Part shown: positions 8,951 to 18,438 of the stretch, piece after piece
How positions within the stretch are numbered: position 1 is the first letter of the stretch
Layout: each line of letters starts with the position of its first letter
Assembly (NCBI GenBank): GCA_029256185.1
Contig: JAQSYI010000015.1
Location: 1 to 64,000, forward strand
Direction: 5' to 3'
DNA from: Paenibacillaceae bacterium
GTDB taxonomy: Bacteria; Bacillota; Bacilli; Paenibacillales; NBRC-103111
DNA: 64,000 nucleotides
Made by a program: the position numbers and the translations under genes
Notes under the pieces: generated by a model
Database searches by the model: none
Told to the model about the DNA's origin: nothing
What the model saw: the letters and a program-made list of their open reading frames with translations, nothing else

Positions 8951-10000
8951 CTAAAGCTGAATGTACGGCAGCGTAACGGTAAAAGCGGAGCCTTCTCCCG
9001 GGTTGCTCTCCACCGCGATGGAGCCGCCGCACAGATCGATGATCCGTCGGACCAGCGACAATCCCAGACCGTTGCCCTCCGCGGAACGCGATTTATCCCC
9101 CTGATAGAACTTCTCAAATATATGTCCCAGCACCTCCGCGCTCATCCCGATCCCCGTATCGGCAATCCGCACCACAACTGTGTTCCCGGAAACTGTCAGG
9201 CTAACCGCGATTTCGTCGCCTTCATCGGTGAACTTGACCGCATTGCCCAGCAGATTCAGCCATACCTGCATGAGCAGATCCTCGTTGCCGTAGAAACGGA
9301 CGCTGTCCAGCGCAATATCCAGATTCAACAGCTTCTCGCTCCATTGGGATTCCAGCAGAAGAATGGCATGACGGATTTGCTCGTCCAGATCAAACCGGGC
9401 TTTCTCCAGCACAAACTCCTGATTCTCCAGCTTCGACAGCTTCAATATATTGCTGGACAACGAAGATAATTGTCTTGTGCTCTCCATGATCAGACGGCTG
9501 TATTCCTGCCGCTCCTCCACTGTTAGATCCTTGTCCTGCATCAGGGAGGCGTAGCCCTCGATGGCCGCAATCGGAGTTTTGAATTCATGGGAAACATTGA
9601 CGGTGAAATCGTTGCGCAAGGTCTCGATGCTGTTTAATTCCTGCACCATCTTGTTGAAGTTGGCGGCCATCTCCCCAAGAATCTGCACCCTGTGGTTTTC
9701 ACTCCCCAGCCTGACCTTGAAATTGCCCTTGGCCACTTCCTTGGCCGCTTCGCTCAGTTCGGTAATGGGAGCCAGAATCTTGCGACCGGCGAGAGCGGTA
9801 ATGCCGGTCCCGATCAGCACACTCGAGATCATGGCAAAGACAATCGGCCACAGCACATTGAAGCGGTTCAGATTGAAAATCTGGAAGTTGACAATGGCAA
9901 ACGCCATAAGGGACATTAAAAAAGCCGCCGCCATCATGATCAGAAACACCATCTGCACCAGGATGCCCCAAAGATTGCCCGACTGTTTGCGCTGCTTCAA
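8951..10000 (-). CDS. sensor histidine kinase (HAMP-HisKA-HATPase)
   Basis: A 349-residue membrane histidine kinase with two closely spaced membrane helices (about residues 12-35 and 48-70) and almost no extracellular loop. A HAMP linker follows (KILAPITELSEAAKEVAKG), then HisKA with VSHEFKTPIAAIEGY (phospho-His near 155). The ATPase domain has NLLGNAVKFTDEG (N box), IADTGIGM (G1) and NGLGLSLV (G2). A kinase with nearly no sensor loop is typical of Bce-type modules that detect cell-envelope drugs through the ABC permease. It overlaps the response regulator by four bases, and the BceAB-like transporter lies divergently. Confidence 0.92.
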   Translation of the reverse strand: MKQRKQSGNLWGILVQMVFLIMMAAAFLMSLMAFAIVNFQIFNLNRFNVLWPIVFAMISSVLIGTGITALAGRKILAPITELSEAAKEVAKGNFKVRLGSENHRVQILGEMAANFNKMVQELNSIETLRNDFTVNVSHEFKTPIAAIEGYASLMQDKDLTVEERQEYSRLIMESTRQLSSLSSNILKLSKLENQEFVLEKARFDLDEQIRHAILLLESQWSEKLLNLDIALDSVRFYGNEDLLMQVWLNLLGNAVKFTDEGDEIAVSLTVSGNTVVVRIADTGIGMSAEVLGHIFEKFYQGDKSRSAEGNGLGLSLVRRIIDLCGGSIAVESNPGEGSAFTVTLPYIQL

Positions 10001-10671
10001 GACTTCCTCACCGCCTTGTAGCCCAATCCCCGTACTGTGACAATCTCGAATTCGGCGGTGTGCTTGAACCGTTCCCGCAGCCGGTTAATATGGACGTCCA
10101 CCGTGCGGGCCTCCGTCTCCGAATCCATTCCCCATATTTCATCCATGAGCTGATGCCGGGTGAAGATTTTGTTCGGATAAGACAGCAGTTTGTACAGCAA
10201 ATGGAACTCTTTCTGGGGGAGCGCCGTAGTATCTCCTTGAGAGAGGACAGACAATGAATCATAATCCAGCACCAGATCACCGATGTTGAGCCGCCGCTCA
10301 CTGGCGATTTGCGCCCGGCGGAGCAGCGCCCTTACCCGCAGGATCATCTCATTGATGTCAATGGGCTTGACCATATAATCGTCCGTTCCAGCCAAATAAC
10401 CTTTTTGCTTATCCGAGAAGCTGTCTTTGGCCGTAACGGTCAGAACCGGCATGTTGTAGCCCGCCTCCCGCAATCTTCCGATCAGTTGGAAACCGTCCAG
10501 ATTGGGCATCATAATATCCGATATGACCAGATCGATATGATGCGTATGCAGAATATCCAGCGCCTGCTCGCCGTCTTCCGCCATAACGGGATTAAATCCT
10601 TGTTTGGCAAGAACCGTGCACATTAACTGCCGCAGTTTTTCATTATCTTCAACCACCAGAATCTTGATCAT
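9997..10671 (-). CDS. OmpR-family response regulator
   Basis: A 224-residue two-component regulator. The receiver domain (1-120) has the acidic pair VVEDNE, phospho-acceptor Asp in LVISDIMMPN (about residue 51), Thr in VTAKDS and Lys in VKPID. The winged-helix DNA-binding domain (about 130-224) has FHLLYKLLSYPNKIFTRHQL and the VDVHINRLRERF recognition helix. It is first in the kinase operon and probably activates the divergent ABC transporter gene at 11015. Confidence 0.93.
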   Translation of the reverse strand: MIKILVVEDNEKLRQLMCTVLAKQGFNPVMAEDGEQALDILHTHHIDLVISDIMMPNLDGFQLIGRLREAGYNMPVLTVTAKDSFSDKQKGYLAGTDDYMVKPIDINEMILRVRALLRRAQIASERRLNIGDLVLDYDSLSVLSQGDTTALPQKEFHLLYKLLSYPNKIFTRHQLMDEIWGMDSETEARTVDVHINRLRERFKHTAEFEIVTVRGLGYKAVRKS

Positions 10672-10903
10672 GTTCTCACCCGCTTCTTCCGTTGTCCAAG
10701 CTTATCCATTATATAACAGAATTATCAACCCAATATGAACCGCGGACTGCCTTTATTTGCCGCAAGCGCCCTTGTTGATATTCAGTTGATCTTGCTATGG
10801 TAGCATAACATCTAATCCCCCGGAAGAGTTGGAAGACTCTCAATTACAGATGAAGGCCGCCCTTTTCCGGAAAGCTGCCAGAAGCATTTCCCTATAAAAC
10901 AAT

Positions 10904-10955
10904 CCCCCAAAAGTGACGAAATGCTTTGAAGCAAAATCCGGCTACTTTTGGGGGA
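10904..10955 (+). promoter_or_regulatory. leader hairpin upstream of ABC transporter
   Basis: TCCCCCAAAAGT (10904-10915) and its exact complement ACTTTTGGGGGA (10944-10955) bracket a 28-base loop that can itself pair (GCTT/AAGC). It lies 60 bases before the ABC gene. It could be an operator for the divergent response regulator or part of an RNA leader; no U-run follows, so it is not a simple terminator. Confidence 0.5.
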
Positions 10956-11014
10956 GCCCCCCGAATGAAAACGCCATAATCTGGCATTTTCGTATAAAAA
11001 GAGAGGATGAGACC

Positions 11015-13411
11015 ATGCTGCAGTTAAAGAATATCTCGAAGAGCTATACCACGGGCACGTTTACCCAGACGGCGCTCAACAACATCAGTTTGTCCTTCCG
11101 CAAAAATGAGTTTGTGGCCATATTGGGCCCCAGCGGATCGGGCAAAACCACCTGTCTGAACCTGATCGGAGGCCTGGACCAATACGACAGCGGAGATCTG
11201 GTTATTAACGGCACTTCCACCAAGTCCTTCAAGGACAGCGATTGGGACGCTTACCGCAATAACAGCGTCGGCTTTATCTTCCAAAGCTATAACCTGATCT
11301 CCCATCTCAGCATTACCGATAACGTAGAGATGGGCATGACCCTAAGCGGAGTTAGCGGTGCGGTCAAGCGCCAGAAGGCTGTAGAAGCCCTGGAGAAAGT
11401 GGGTCTGAAGGATCATATCCACAAGAAGCCCGGGCAACTGTCAGGGGGCCAGATGCAGCGTGTGGCCATCGCCAGAGCGCTGGCCAACGATCCGGACATC
11501 ATCTTGGCGGATGAGCCTACCGGAGCGCTGGATACCGGAACGAGCGAGCAGATTATGGATTTGATCAAGGAGATTGCCCGGGACAAGCTGGTGGTCATGG
11601 TTACCCACAATCCTGAGCTTGCCGGGACTTATGCGGACCGGATCGTGCAGTTCAGGGACGGCAAGGTGGTTTCCGACAGCAATCCCCCGTCTGATGTTCA
11701 GCCTCACAGCAATTATCAGCTTAAGAAAACAGCCATGAGTTATTATACCGCTCTGAAGCTGTCCGGACGTAACATCTCCACCAAGAAATGGAGAACCGGA
11801 CTTACCGCTTTCGCTTCAAGCATCGGCATTATCGGCATCGCCCTGATTCTCTCCTTGTCCAACGGCTTCGACAAACAGATCAGCAGCTATGAGTCCGGAG
11901 CCTTGTCCAATTTTCCTGTGATGATTTCCCAAACAGCAGCCAACTTGGATCTTGCCCAGCACCCGGGAACAAACGCCGGGGACGACGGGGATAAGCCCGT
12001 AGAATTCACCACAGCCGCGGAGATTTATCCGTATGATCCTGTGGCCAATACCATTCTGCATACCAATCTGATCACCCAAGAGTATCTGGATTATCTGGGC
12101 AAGATCGACTCCTCCCTGCTGGATGGCGTCTCCTACAGCCGCAAGGTGAATATGAACATTCTGAAGCTGGACGGACAGAACGCTGTTCCCGTGAATACCG
12201 CCAAAGCAGGGTTTGTCTCTTATCCAAGCCAGTCGGAGGCCTTCAGCAGCAGCTACCTTCAGAGCTATTATGATCTGCTGGCAGGCAGCTTCCCGCAGAA
12301 ACCCACTGATCTGGTGATGGTAGTAGACGAGTATAACCGCATGAGCCTGACGGTGCTGGATGCCATCGGACTGGATTACCAGGTGGAGAACATCGGCTTC
12401 GACAAGATCGTGGGCAAGGAGTTCAAGCTGATTCACAATGAGGATTATTATGTTAGGTCCGGGGATTTGTTCAAAATAAACGGCAGCACCTCGAACTTAA
12501 GCGAAATGTACAACAGCAGCAAAGCCGTAACCTTGAACATCTCGGGGATTATCCGCAAACAGCAGGATTCTCCCATGTCCACCATGTCCGCGGGCATCGC
12601 CTATTCGGATGCCTTGGCCCAGGAATTCATTACCCATGCCCAAGCCTCGGCAATCGTGAAGGCCCAGCAGGAAAATGATAAGGTCAATGTATACTCCGGC
12701 AAGGTGTTCGCAGGAGTGGCCGGCTTCCCCATGGGACCCGGAGGAATGGGAATGGGGATGGGAATGGGCGGAGGCGGCAGCTCCATGTCCGATCCGCTCG
12801 ACGCCGCCTCGAAGGAAGATGCCCTTGCCTCCTTGGGAGCCGTGTCCATTCCCGCCTCCATCTCCCTGTTCCCCAAGGACTTCGAAGCTAAGGAAGCGGT
12901 TGTGGATTATCTGGACCAATGGAATGCAGGCAAGCAAACCGAGCAACTGATTATTTACACCGACCTGGCGGCCATGGTGACGAATCTGTCCAGCGGGATT
13001 ATGAACGGCATCACGCTGGTTCTGATCGCTTTTGCCTCCATTTCATTGGTCGTATCCCTAATTATGATCGGCATCATTACCTATATTTCCGTACTGGAGC
13101 GGACCAAGGAAATCGGCGTGCTTCGCGCCCTGGGAGCCCGCAAGAAGGATATCACCCGGGTGTTCAACGCAGAGACGACGATTATCGGCAGCATCTCGGG
13201 CTTGCTCGGCATCGGCATCGCTTATCTGCTGACCATTCCGGTTAACAGCATCATTAAGTCCATGACTGACCTGTCCAACGTGGCCCAGTTGGACCCGGTT
13301 CATGCCTTGCTGCTGATCCTGCTCAGTGTAGGATTGACCATCCTGGGGGGCTTCATCCCCGCCAAGTTCGCGGCCAAGAAAGATCCGGTTGTGGCTCTGC
13401 GCAGCGAATAA
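11015..13411 (+). CDS. fused BceAB-like ABC transporter (ATPase plus FtsX-type permease)
   Basis: A 798-residue protein joining an MacB/BceA-type ATPase (residues ~1-225: Walker A GPSGSGKTT, signature LSGGQMQRVA, Walker B IILADEPTGALD) to an FtsX-like permease. The permease part has one helix near residue 275, a large extracellular domain (~300-650) and three C-terminal helices from about 665. Usually these are separate genes in Bce modules. The extracellular domain carries a Met/Gly-rich loop (12,724-12,780). I start at ATG 11015 after GAGAGG; the frame is open 102 bases further, through the leader hairpin. Likely function is resistance to cell-wall-active peptides or export, with the adjacent two-component system as regulator (inference). 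Confidence 0.88.
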   Translation: MLQLKNISKSYTTGTFTQTALNNISLSFRKNEFVAILGPSGSGKTTCLNLIGGLDQYDSGDLVINGTSTKSFKDSDWDAYRNNSVGFIFQSYNLISHLSITDNVEMGMTLSGVSGAVKRQKAVEALEKVGLKDHIHKKPGQLSGGQMQRVAIARALANDPDIILADEPTGALDTGTSEQIMDLIKEIARDKLVVMVTHNPELAGTYADRIVQFRDGKVVSDSNPPSDVQPHSNYQLKKTAMSYYTALKLSGRNISTKKWRTGLTAFASSIGIIGIALILSLSNGFDKQISSYESGALSNFPVMISQTAANLDLAQHPGTNAGDDGDKPVEFTTAAEIYPYDPVANTILHTNLITQEYLDYLGKIDSSLLDGVSYSRKVNMNILKLDGQNAVPVNTAKAGFVSYPSQSEAFSSSYLQSYYDLLAGSFPQKPTDLVMVVDEYNRMSLTVLDAIGLDYQVENIGFDKIVGKEFKLIHNEDYYVRSGDLFKINGSTSNLSEMYNSSKAVTLNISGIIRKQQDSPMSTMSAGIAYSDALAQEFITHAQASAIVKAQQENDKVNVYSGKVFAGVAGFPMGPGGMGMGMGMGGGGSSMSDPLDAASKEDALASLGAVSIPASISLFPKDFEAKEAVVDYLDQWNAGKQTEQLIIYTDLAAMVTNLSSGIMNGITLVLIAFASISLVVSLIMIGIITYISVLERTKEIGVLRALGARKKDITRVFNAETTIIGSISGLLGIGIAYLLTIPVNSIIKSMTDLSNVAQLDPVHALLLILLSVGLTILGGFIPAKFAAKKDPVVALRSE

Positions 13412-13462
13412 GCTTGCGCGTGCCATTCAAGATATGCCTGCAGAATTCTCCCTGATACGTGA

Positions 13463-13513
13463 AGAACCGGCGCTAAGCGGAATCAAACCGCTCGGCTCCG
13501 GTTCTGTTGTTTG
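13463..13513 (+). terminator. terminator after ABC gene
   Basis: Nested hairpin: AGAACCGG (13463-13470) pairs with CCGGTTCT (13498-13505), with AGCGG/CCGCT pairing inside, followed by GTTGTTT. Lies between the ABC gene and the convergent oxidoreductase. Confidence 0.65.
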
Positions 13514-13551
13514 CCGGCTAATAGTGTGCCGCGGGCTGACGATCCAATCCC

Positions 13552-15489
13552 CTAGATCGCCCGGGCCACCTCATTGGCCTCGGCTACAGCATTCAGTGCC
13601 CTGCGGGCGCGTACTGCATCGCCGATGGCATGACAAGGAATGCCATGGTCCCGGCAATACGCCTCTATCTCTTCGAAGCGGCGGGACTTGGCGCCAATGG
13701 CGACCACGACCGAATCGCAAGGGAGTTCTGTAAGCTTCCCTCCGCTTTCCACTACGACGGCATGCTCCTTAATCTCCACACACTTGGAGTCTGTCAGCGT
13801 CTTGACCCCCGAGGCCAAGAGACTTTCCATGACGCAGATGGAGCGCAGCTGGCCCAAATCCTTGGCAACCTGATCCAGCATTTCCACGACCGTAATTTCC
13901 GAGGCCATGCCGTGCACATATTCGGCGACCTCCAGGCCTACCAGTCCGCCCCCGACGATAACCACTTGACCGGCTACCTTAGCCTTGCCCGACAGAACAT
14001 CATGGGAATTGGTGACCAGAGGCAGCTGACTTCCGGGAACCTTCAACTCCATGGGAACAGCGCCTACGGCAATGACCACCTCATCGGGCTGCAGCTCAGC
14101 AACCAAAGAAGGAGTGACGGGAGTGTTCAGACGAATTTCCACGCCTTCTCTCCCCGCTTGCTCGCCCATCGCCAAGGCGGCTTGCTTCATCTCTTCTTTT
14201 CTGGGAGCCTCACCGGCAAGGGCGAACTGCCCTCCCAACGAGCCGGAGGCCTCACAGACAATCGGATAATGCCCTCTGCGCTTTAAGACCATGGCTGCTT
14301 CGAGACCTGCTATTCCCCCGCCTGCCACCAGAATCTTCTTCGGCAGCTCCGCCGCGGTCAGCCTGTATTCCGCCTCCCTGCCCAGGGCGGGGTTTCTCAG
14401 ACAAGTGATATACGCGAATTCAGGGGAGACGAAACCGTCGTAGCAGCCCTGGTTGCACCCGACGCACCGGACAATCTCCTCTGCTCTCCCCGCTTGAGCC
14501 TTGTTGCAGAATTCAGGATCGGCGAGTTGGGCGCGGCCGATCACTACCATATCGGCCTTGCCGCCCGCCACAATCTCCTCTGCCTGGCCGGGATCATTGA
14601 TCCGCCCAACAGCAACAGTAGTCATGCCGGTTTCTCGCCTGATCCGCGCCGCATTATCCACGTTGAAGCCTCTTGGCAGATCAATGGGCGGCACCTCGTA
14701 GATGATGGCCGAAGAAGAGAAGTTGCCGCGTGATACATCCAGGGCATCCACTCCGGCAGCCTTGGCCATCCTGCAGAATCCGATGACCTCCTCAATGGTC
14801 AGCCCCCCCTCCAAATAATCGTCATGGGCATCAATTCTCATGAACAACGGCATGTCCTCAGGAATGTTCCCCCGGATGGCCTCTATGCATTCGATCAGGA
14901 ATCTGGCGCGATTGGCAAGCACTCCCCCGTATTCATCCGTTCTCCGGTTAAAGAAGGGGCTGAGGAAGGAATGGGGCGTATAATTATGTCCGGCGTGAAA
15001 CTCTATTGTGTCAAATCCGGCCTGAACTGCCCGGCTGGCGGCTTCGCCGAATGCCTTCACCGCTTCCTTGATCGTCTTGAGATCGGCTCCGGGAATGGTG
15101 TATTCCGTCCCGGGTACCGGAATCGGACTGGGAATGATGATCATCTGCTCTGGATCACTCCCCACTGCCAGGCCGCCCAGCCACAGCTGCACTCCCGCCT
15201 TCCCTCCGGCGTCATGAATGGCGTCAACAAGCTTTCGCAACCCCGGAATATACTTATCCTCCGATATGGCGAGAAATTTTTTGGGAGAAGCAAGCTTATA
15301 GACGGAGCATACTTCAGTAAAATTCAACCCGCAGCCTCCCACCGCTCTGGCTATGTGATAATCGATCACCTGCTGCGTAACGAACCGGTCTTCGGTTGCC
15401 ATCTTGGTTCCCATCGCCGGAAACATGATCCGGTTCTTCAATTCCAGACCCCTGATTGCAATCGGACTAAAAAGAGTCTCATATGCCAT
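13552..15489 (-). CDS. Old-Yellow-Enzyme/Fe-S/FAD enoate or dienoyl-CoA reductase
   Basis: A 645-residue flavoenzyme of the 2,4-dienoyl-CoA reductase/2-enoate reductase/BaiCD family. Residues 1-350 are the FMN TIM barrel (SPIAIRGLELKNRIMFPAMG at the start, EFHAGHNYTPHSFLSPFFNRRTD-type active-site region near 165). A [4Fe-4S] motif, CVGCNQGC plus a later Cys, lies near 335-355. FAD- and NAD(P)-binding Rossmann motifs are VAGGGIAGLEAAM (~380) and IVGGGLVGLEVAE (~510). It reduces activated C=C bonds; the substrate is unknown. The shared operator suggests co-regulation with the paralogue at 16458 by the TetR protein between them. Confidence 0.88.
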   Translation of the reverse strand: MAYETLFSPIAIRGLELKNRIMFPAMGTKMATEDRFVTQQVIDYHIARAVGGCGLNFTEVCSVYKLASPKKFLAISEDKYIPGLRKLVDAIHDAGGKAGVQLWLGGLAVGSDPEQMIIIPSPIPVPGTEYTIPGADLKTIKEAVKAFGEAASRAVQAGFDTIEFHAGHNYTPHSFLSPFFNRRTDEYGGVLANRARFLIECIEAIRGNIPEDMPLFMRIDAHDDYLEGGLTIEEVIGFCRMAKAAGVDALDVSRGNFSSSAIIYEVPPIDLPRGFNVDNAARIRRETGMTTVAVGRINDPGQAEEIVAGGKADMVVIGRAQLADPEFCNKAQAGRAEEIVRCVGCNQGCYDGFVSPEFAYITCLRNPALGREAEYRLTAAELPKKILVAGGGIAGLEAAMVLKRRGHYPIVCEASGSLGGQFALAGEAPRKEEMKQAALAMGEQAGREGVEIRLNTPVTPSLVAELQPDEVVIAVGAVPMELKVPGSQLPLVTNSHDVLSGKAKVAGQVVIVGGGLVGLEVAEYVHGMASEITVVEMLDQVAKDLGQLRSICVMESLLASGVKTLTDSKCVEIKEHAVVVESGGKLTELPCDSVVVAIGAKSRRFEEIEAYCRDHGIPCHAIGDAVRARRALNAVAEANEVARAI

Positions 15490-15627
15490 AAAAAGTCTCC
15501 TCCTTAAATGATATCTCTGTATACGGGCCTTACTACGTTATTCTTTTCACAATCCTGTTCAGAAACCTTCCTTGCTTTCCGATGTACAACTCCACTATAC
15601 CTAAGCCTTGTTTTTAAATCAATACGT

Positions 15628-15646
15628 TTAAAACATATTGTTTGAA
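15628..15646. promoter_or_regulatory. candidate TetR operator (TTAAAACA-N3-TGTTTGAA)
   Basis: A near-palindrome upstream of the first oxidoreductase, differing by one base from the perfect palindrome before the second oxidoreductase at 18439. The flanking TAAATCAATA(C/T)GTTTAAAACA is also shared. Expected ligand-responsive repressor site for the TetR gene next to it. Confidence 0.6.
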
Positions 15647-15654
15647 CAATTTCG

Positions 15655-15682
15655 TAAAAAAAGAGACTATGCCAGGATAGTC
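15655..15682 (-). terminator. terminator after TetR gene
   Basis: On the minus strand GACTAT/ATAGTC form a 6-bp stem with a six-base loop followed by TCTTTTTTT. It ends the TetR transcript. Confidence 0.75.
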
Positions 15683-15706
15683 TGTTTAGCGGTCCGGGAG
15701 CATGGA

Positions 15707-16294
15707 CTATACCGATTTCAGCGCCTTGATCAGCATCTTAAGATACATGATTCTGTTCTCTCTTTCATCGAGCAGCCTTCCCCCGAAATCATAGACAATG
15801 CCATCATATTGGGTGGGGTAGTTAATGGAGGACATGAATATTAAATACTTGAAATTGCCGGCTGCCTCATCGCCCGGAACAACCTTGCGCAGCAAGATGC
15901 GCAGCCGGGTCCCTACTTCATCGGAGATGCGAATCATCCTCTTCGAGGTGTCATCCATCTCGGGCAATTTCATGGAATCACTCACCAGCACCGCGTTGCC
16001 GGGAAACCTCAGGGAATATTCCATAATCTCGTTTCCTGCGAGCATCAGCTTCTCTTCATCGTCGTATTGTTCGCTGTCCAGTATAGCAGAAACCGTCATG
16101 GTATTCTCGATGTAGAACTCTTTCACCAGCCGCAGCATCTCTTCCTTGGTCCGGAAATAATAATTGATGGCGCTGACGTTGACACTCGCTTCTTTCGCTA
16201 TAGCACGAATCGGGATATCGCAAGTCCTCCTGATTCCCATCAGGTACAGCGCCCGGTCCAGAATCCGCTCTTCAATGCTCTTCAGTTCTCTCAT
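15707..16294 (-). CDS. TetR-family transcriptional regulator
   Basis: A 195-residue regulator. The N-terminal HTH is clear: IEERILDRALYLM then IPIRAIAKEASVNVSAINYYF (residues ~7-45), with the YYFRTKEEM turn typical of TetR. The remaining ~140 residues form the ligand domain, not assignable. It sits between two homologous enoate-reductase genes, all on the minus strand but apparently in separate transcripts, since a terminator lies on each side. The palindromes at 15628 and 18439 are its likely targets; no copy is seen before its own gene. Confidence 0.88.
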   Translation of the reverse strand: MRELKSIEERILDRALYLMGIRRTCDIPIRAIAKEASVNVSAINYYFRTKEEMLRLVKEFYIENTMTVSAILDSEQYDDEEKLMLAGNEIMEYSLRFPGNAVLVSDSMKLPEMDDTSKRMIRISDEVGTRLRILLRKVVPGDEAAGNFKYLIFMSSINYPTQYDGIVYDFGGRLLDERENRIMYLKMLIKALKSV

Positions 16295-16391
16295 CTGCCA
16301 CCTCGTAACATATTATTCCTTAGCATATTATAAACACAATAGCCGGGTTTAACAATGGAAGTACAAATTGAACCTCTCGGAAAACATGCAG

Positions 16392-16421
16392 AAGGCCGGC
16401 TGCAGGACTGCAATCGGCCTT
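16392..16421 (-). terminator. hairpin after second oxidoreductase gene
   Basis: AAGGCCG (16392-16398) pairs with CGGCCTT (16415-16421), with GCAG/CTGC pairing inside. The following T-run on the minus strand is weak (TTTTCC), so termination is probable rather than certain. Confidence 0.5.
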
Positions 16422-16457
16422 ACCTCTTTATGATATCGAAAGCCGTTCAGGATTGCA

Positions 16458-18353
16458 TTAATGAAGACCGAGTACTGCATCATGCGCCTCGTGGACGGCA
16501 TCCAGCACCTTTCTGACCTGCACGCTGTCACCTACGTTCACGATCCTGATCTTATCCTGCAGCGCCCGGAAAATATGGGTGTTGGGCAAGAAGCCCATAG
16601 CCAAAACCACATTATCGCAGGGAATGATCTCCTCTTGCTCCGGCGTCTGCACCGCAACGGCATGGTCGTCAATCCGGATTAGCTTGCTGGAGGTCTTGAA
16701 GGTGATCTTCGGATGCTGGAGCATTCGATGAAGCATCATGGCATTCTGAATGAAAACCGGCTCCGGCAGGATCTTGTCAGCCATCTCGATCACCGTCACG
16801 CTCCTCCCGTTATTGGCCAACACAAGCGCTGTTTCACATCCGACCAACCCCGCCCCGACGACAACCGCATTCTCTCCGATAAACACGCTGTTGTCCAATA
16901 CCTCTGTGGCGGAAGCAACATGGGCCTTCTCGATGCCCGGGATGGACCGGGGCTTCAGCGGCGACGCCCCCGTTGCATGAATCACCGCATCGGGCTTGTA
17001 CGCCAGCACCTTTTCCTCGGTGGCCTCCATGCAGTACTTTATGCGGATATTCCGCTGCTTCAATTCGATCTTATAATATTGAAGCAGCTTTTCTCCATCT
17101 CTCTTAAAGGAGGGCAGGCAAGCGTTATAAAAATTCCCGCCCAGCCGGTCTCTCTTCTCCCATATTTCCACATCATGTCCCGCCTCGGCGGCGGTGATTG
17201 CAGCCTGGCATCCGCCTGGGCCTGCGCCGATCACCAGTATTTGCTGCGGCTTGGCGGCAATGCCTACCTTTTTCACGCTTTCGTACCCGGCCAGGGGATT
17301 CACCGCACATTTGATGCTCTCCCCTTCCACCACACTTTTGATGCAGCCCTCATTGCAGTAAATACAGGAGCGAATCTCATCCGTCCTGTTTTCCAGCACC
17401 TTGTTGGGAAAATCGGGGTCGGCGAGAAACGCTCTGGCAACACCGACAATATCGATCCAGCCGTTCTGCAATGCGGCCTCCGCTTTGCCGATATCGCCAA
17501 GCCTGCCGTTGGTGATTACCGGCAAGGATGTGGCTTCTTTGACCATTCTGGCAGCATACAGCTGGGTCACAGCCTCCTGCTGATAGATCGGGGGCATCGC
17601 CATATACCAGTTATCGTGGCAGCCGGTATCCACATGGAGAGCATGAACGCCCTTGCGCTCCAATAGCTTGGCAACTTCAATGCCTTCCTCCATCGCCCTG
17701 TAGCCCTGCTCAGGCGGCAAGAAGTGGCAGGGAGTAAACTTGACGATCAGCGGAAAGTCCTTGCTCAATTCCTGCTGCACGCCCTCAATAATCTCGGTTA
17801 AAAATCTCATCCGGTTGTCAAAGCTTCCTCCATACTCATCTGTACGGATATTCCACCTGGCCGTCATGAATTTATCCGTCAGGTATCCGCCGTAAGCATG
17901 AAGTTCAACCGCATCCGCTCCGGCCCGCTTGGCCAAACCCACCGTTTTGAACACCTCTTGCTGAATGAAAGCAATCTCCGCCTTGGTCAGCTCCTCGAAC
18001 ATCATATCCGCCGACACGCTGGCAGGCATGGTCCGGTGGGGCGCCTTACCGCCAAGCCCCACTCCCGGCATGATCTGAATACAGACCTTGCAGCCGTATT
18101 CATGAGCTTGATCGACAAGACTCTTGAAGCCCGCAAAGCTCTCTTCAGTCAGCGTAGAGGAAGGACCATGCCCGTCAATGGCTTCGGTGGCGATCACATT
18201 GGTCAGGATCATGGCGGCGCCGCCCTTCGCCCTCCGAACATAGTAGTCCACCGTTCTCGCGTCAAAGTCGCCCAGCTCCGGCCCCATCGCCGCCATGATG
18301 AATCTGTTCTTCAATACCAGGCTGCCAATCTCTATCGGCTGCAATGACTTCAT
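16458..18353 (-). CDS. Old-Yellow-Enzyme/Fe-S/FAD enoate or dienoyl-CoA reductase
   Basis: A 631-residue paralogue of the enzyme at 13552. It has the FMN barrel (QPIEIGSLVLKNRFIMAAMG, HAYGGYLTDKFMTARWNIR active-site strand), the Fe-S motif CIYCNEGC with a further Cys in IKCAVNP, the FAD motif VIGAGPGGCQAA and the NAD(P) motif VVGAGLVGCETAL. These enzymes take electrons from NAD(P)H through FAD and Fe-S to FMN and reduce enoates or enoyl-CoAs. ATG 18353 is preceded by GAGG six bases upstream; the frame is open 30 bases further up. A perfect palindromic operator lies in the promoter. Confidence 0.88.
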   Translation of the reverse strand: MKSLQPIEIGSLVLKNRFIMAAMGPELGDFDARTVDYYVRRAKGGAAMILTNVIATEAIDGHGPSSTLTEESFAGFKSLVDQAHEYGCKVCIQIMPGVGLGGKAPHRTMPASVSADMMFEELTKAEIAFIQQEVFKTVGLAKRAGADAVELHAYGGYLTDKFMTARWNIRTDEYGGSFDNRMRFLTEIIEGVQQELSKDFPLIVKFTPCHFLPPEQGYRAMEEGIEVAKLLERKGVHALHVDTGCHDNWYMAMPPIYQQEAVTQLYAARMVKEATSLPVITNGRLGDIGKAEAALQNGWIDIVGVARAFLADPDFPNKVLENRTDEIRSCIYCNEGCIKSVVEGESIKCAVNPLAGYESVKKVGIAAKPQQILVIGAGPGGCQAAITAAEAGHDVEIWEKRDRLGGNFYNACLPSFKRDGEKLLQYYKIELKQRNIRIKYCMEATEEKVLAYKPDAVIHATGASPLKPRSIPGIEKAHVASATEVLDNSVFIGENAVVVGAGLVGCETALVLANNGRSVTVIEMADKILPEPVFIQNAMMLHRMLQHPKITFKTSSKLIRIDDHAVAVQTPEQEEIIPCDNVVLAMGFLPNTHIFRALQDKIRIVNVGDSVQVRKVLDAVHEAHDAVLGLH

Positions 18354-18438
18354 CGTTATCCTCATCTTCCTCTCTCTATACATTGTGAAATATATAACAA
18401 GGATATTTTATCACCGCCCCTTATGTAAATCAATATGT

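Noticed and set aside
10913..11014. N-terminal extension of the fused ABC transporter
   Set aside because: It runs through the leader inverted repeat, is unlike ABC N-termini, and ATG 11015 has GAGAGG and the normal MLQLKNISKSY start.
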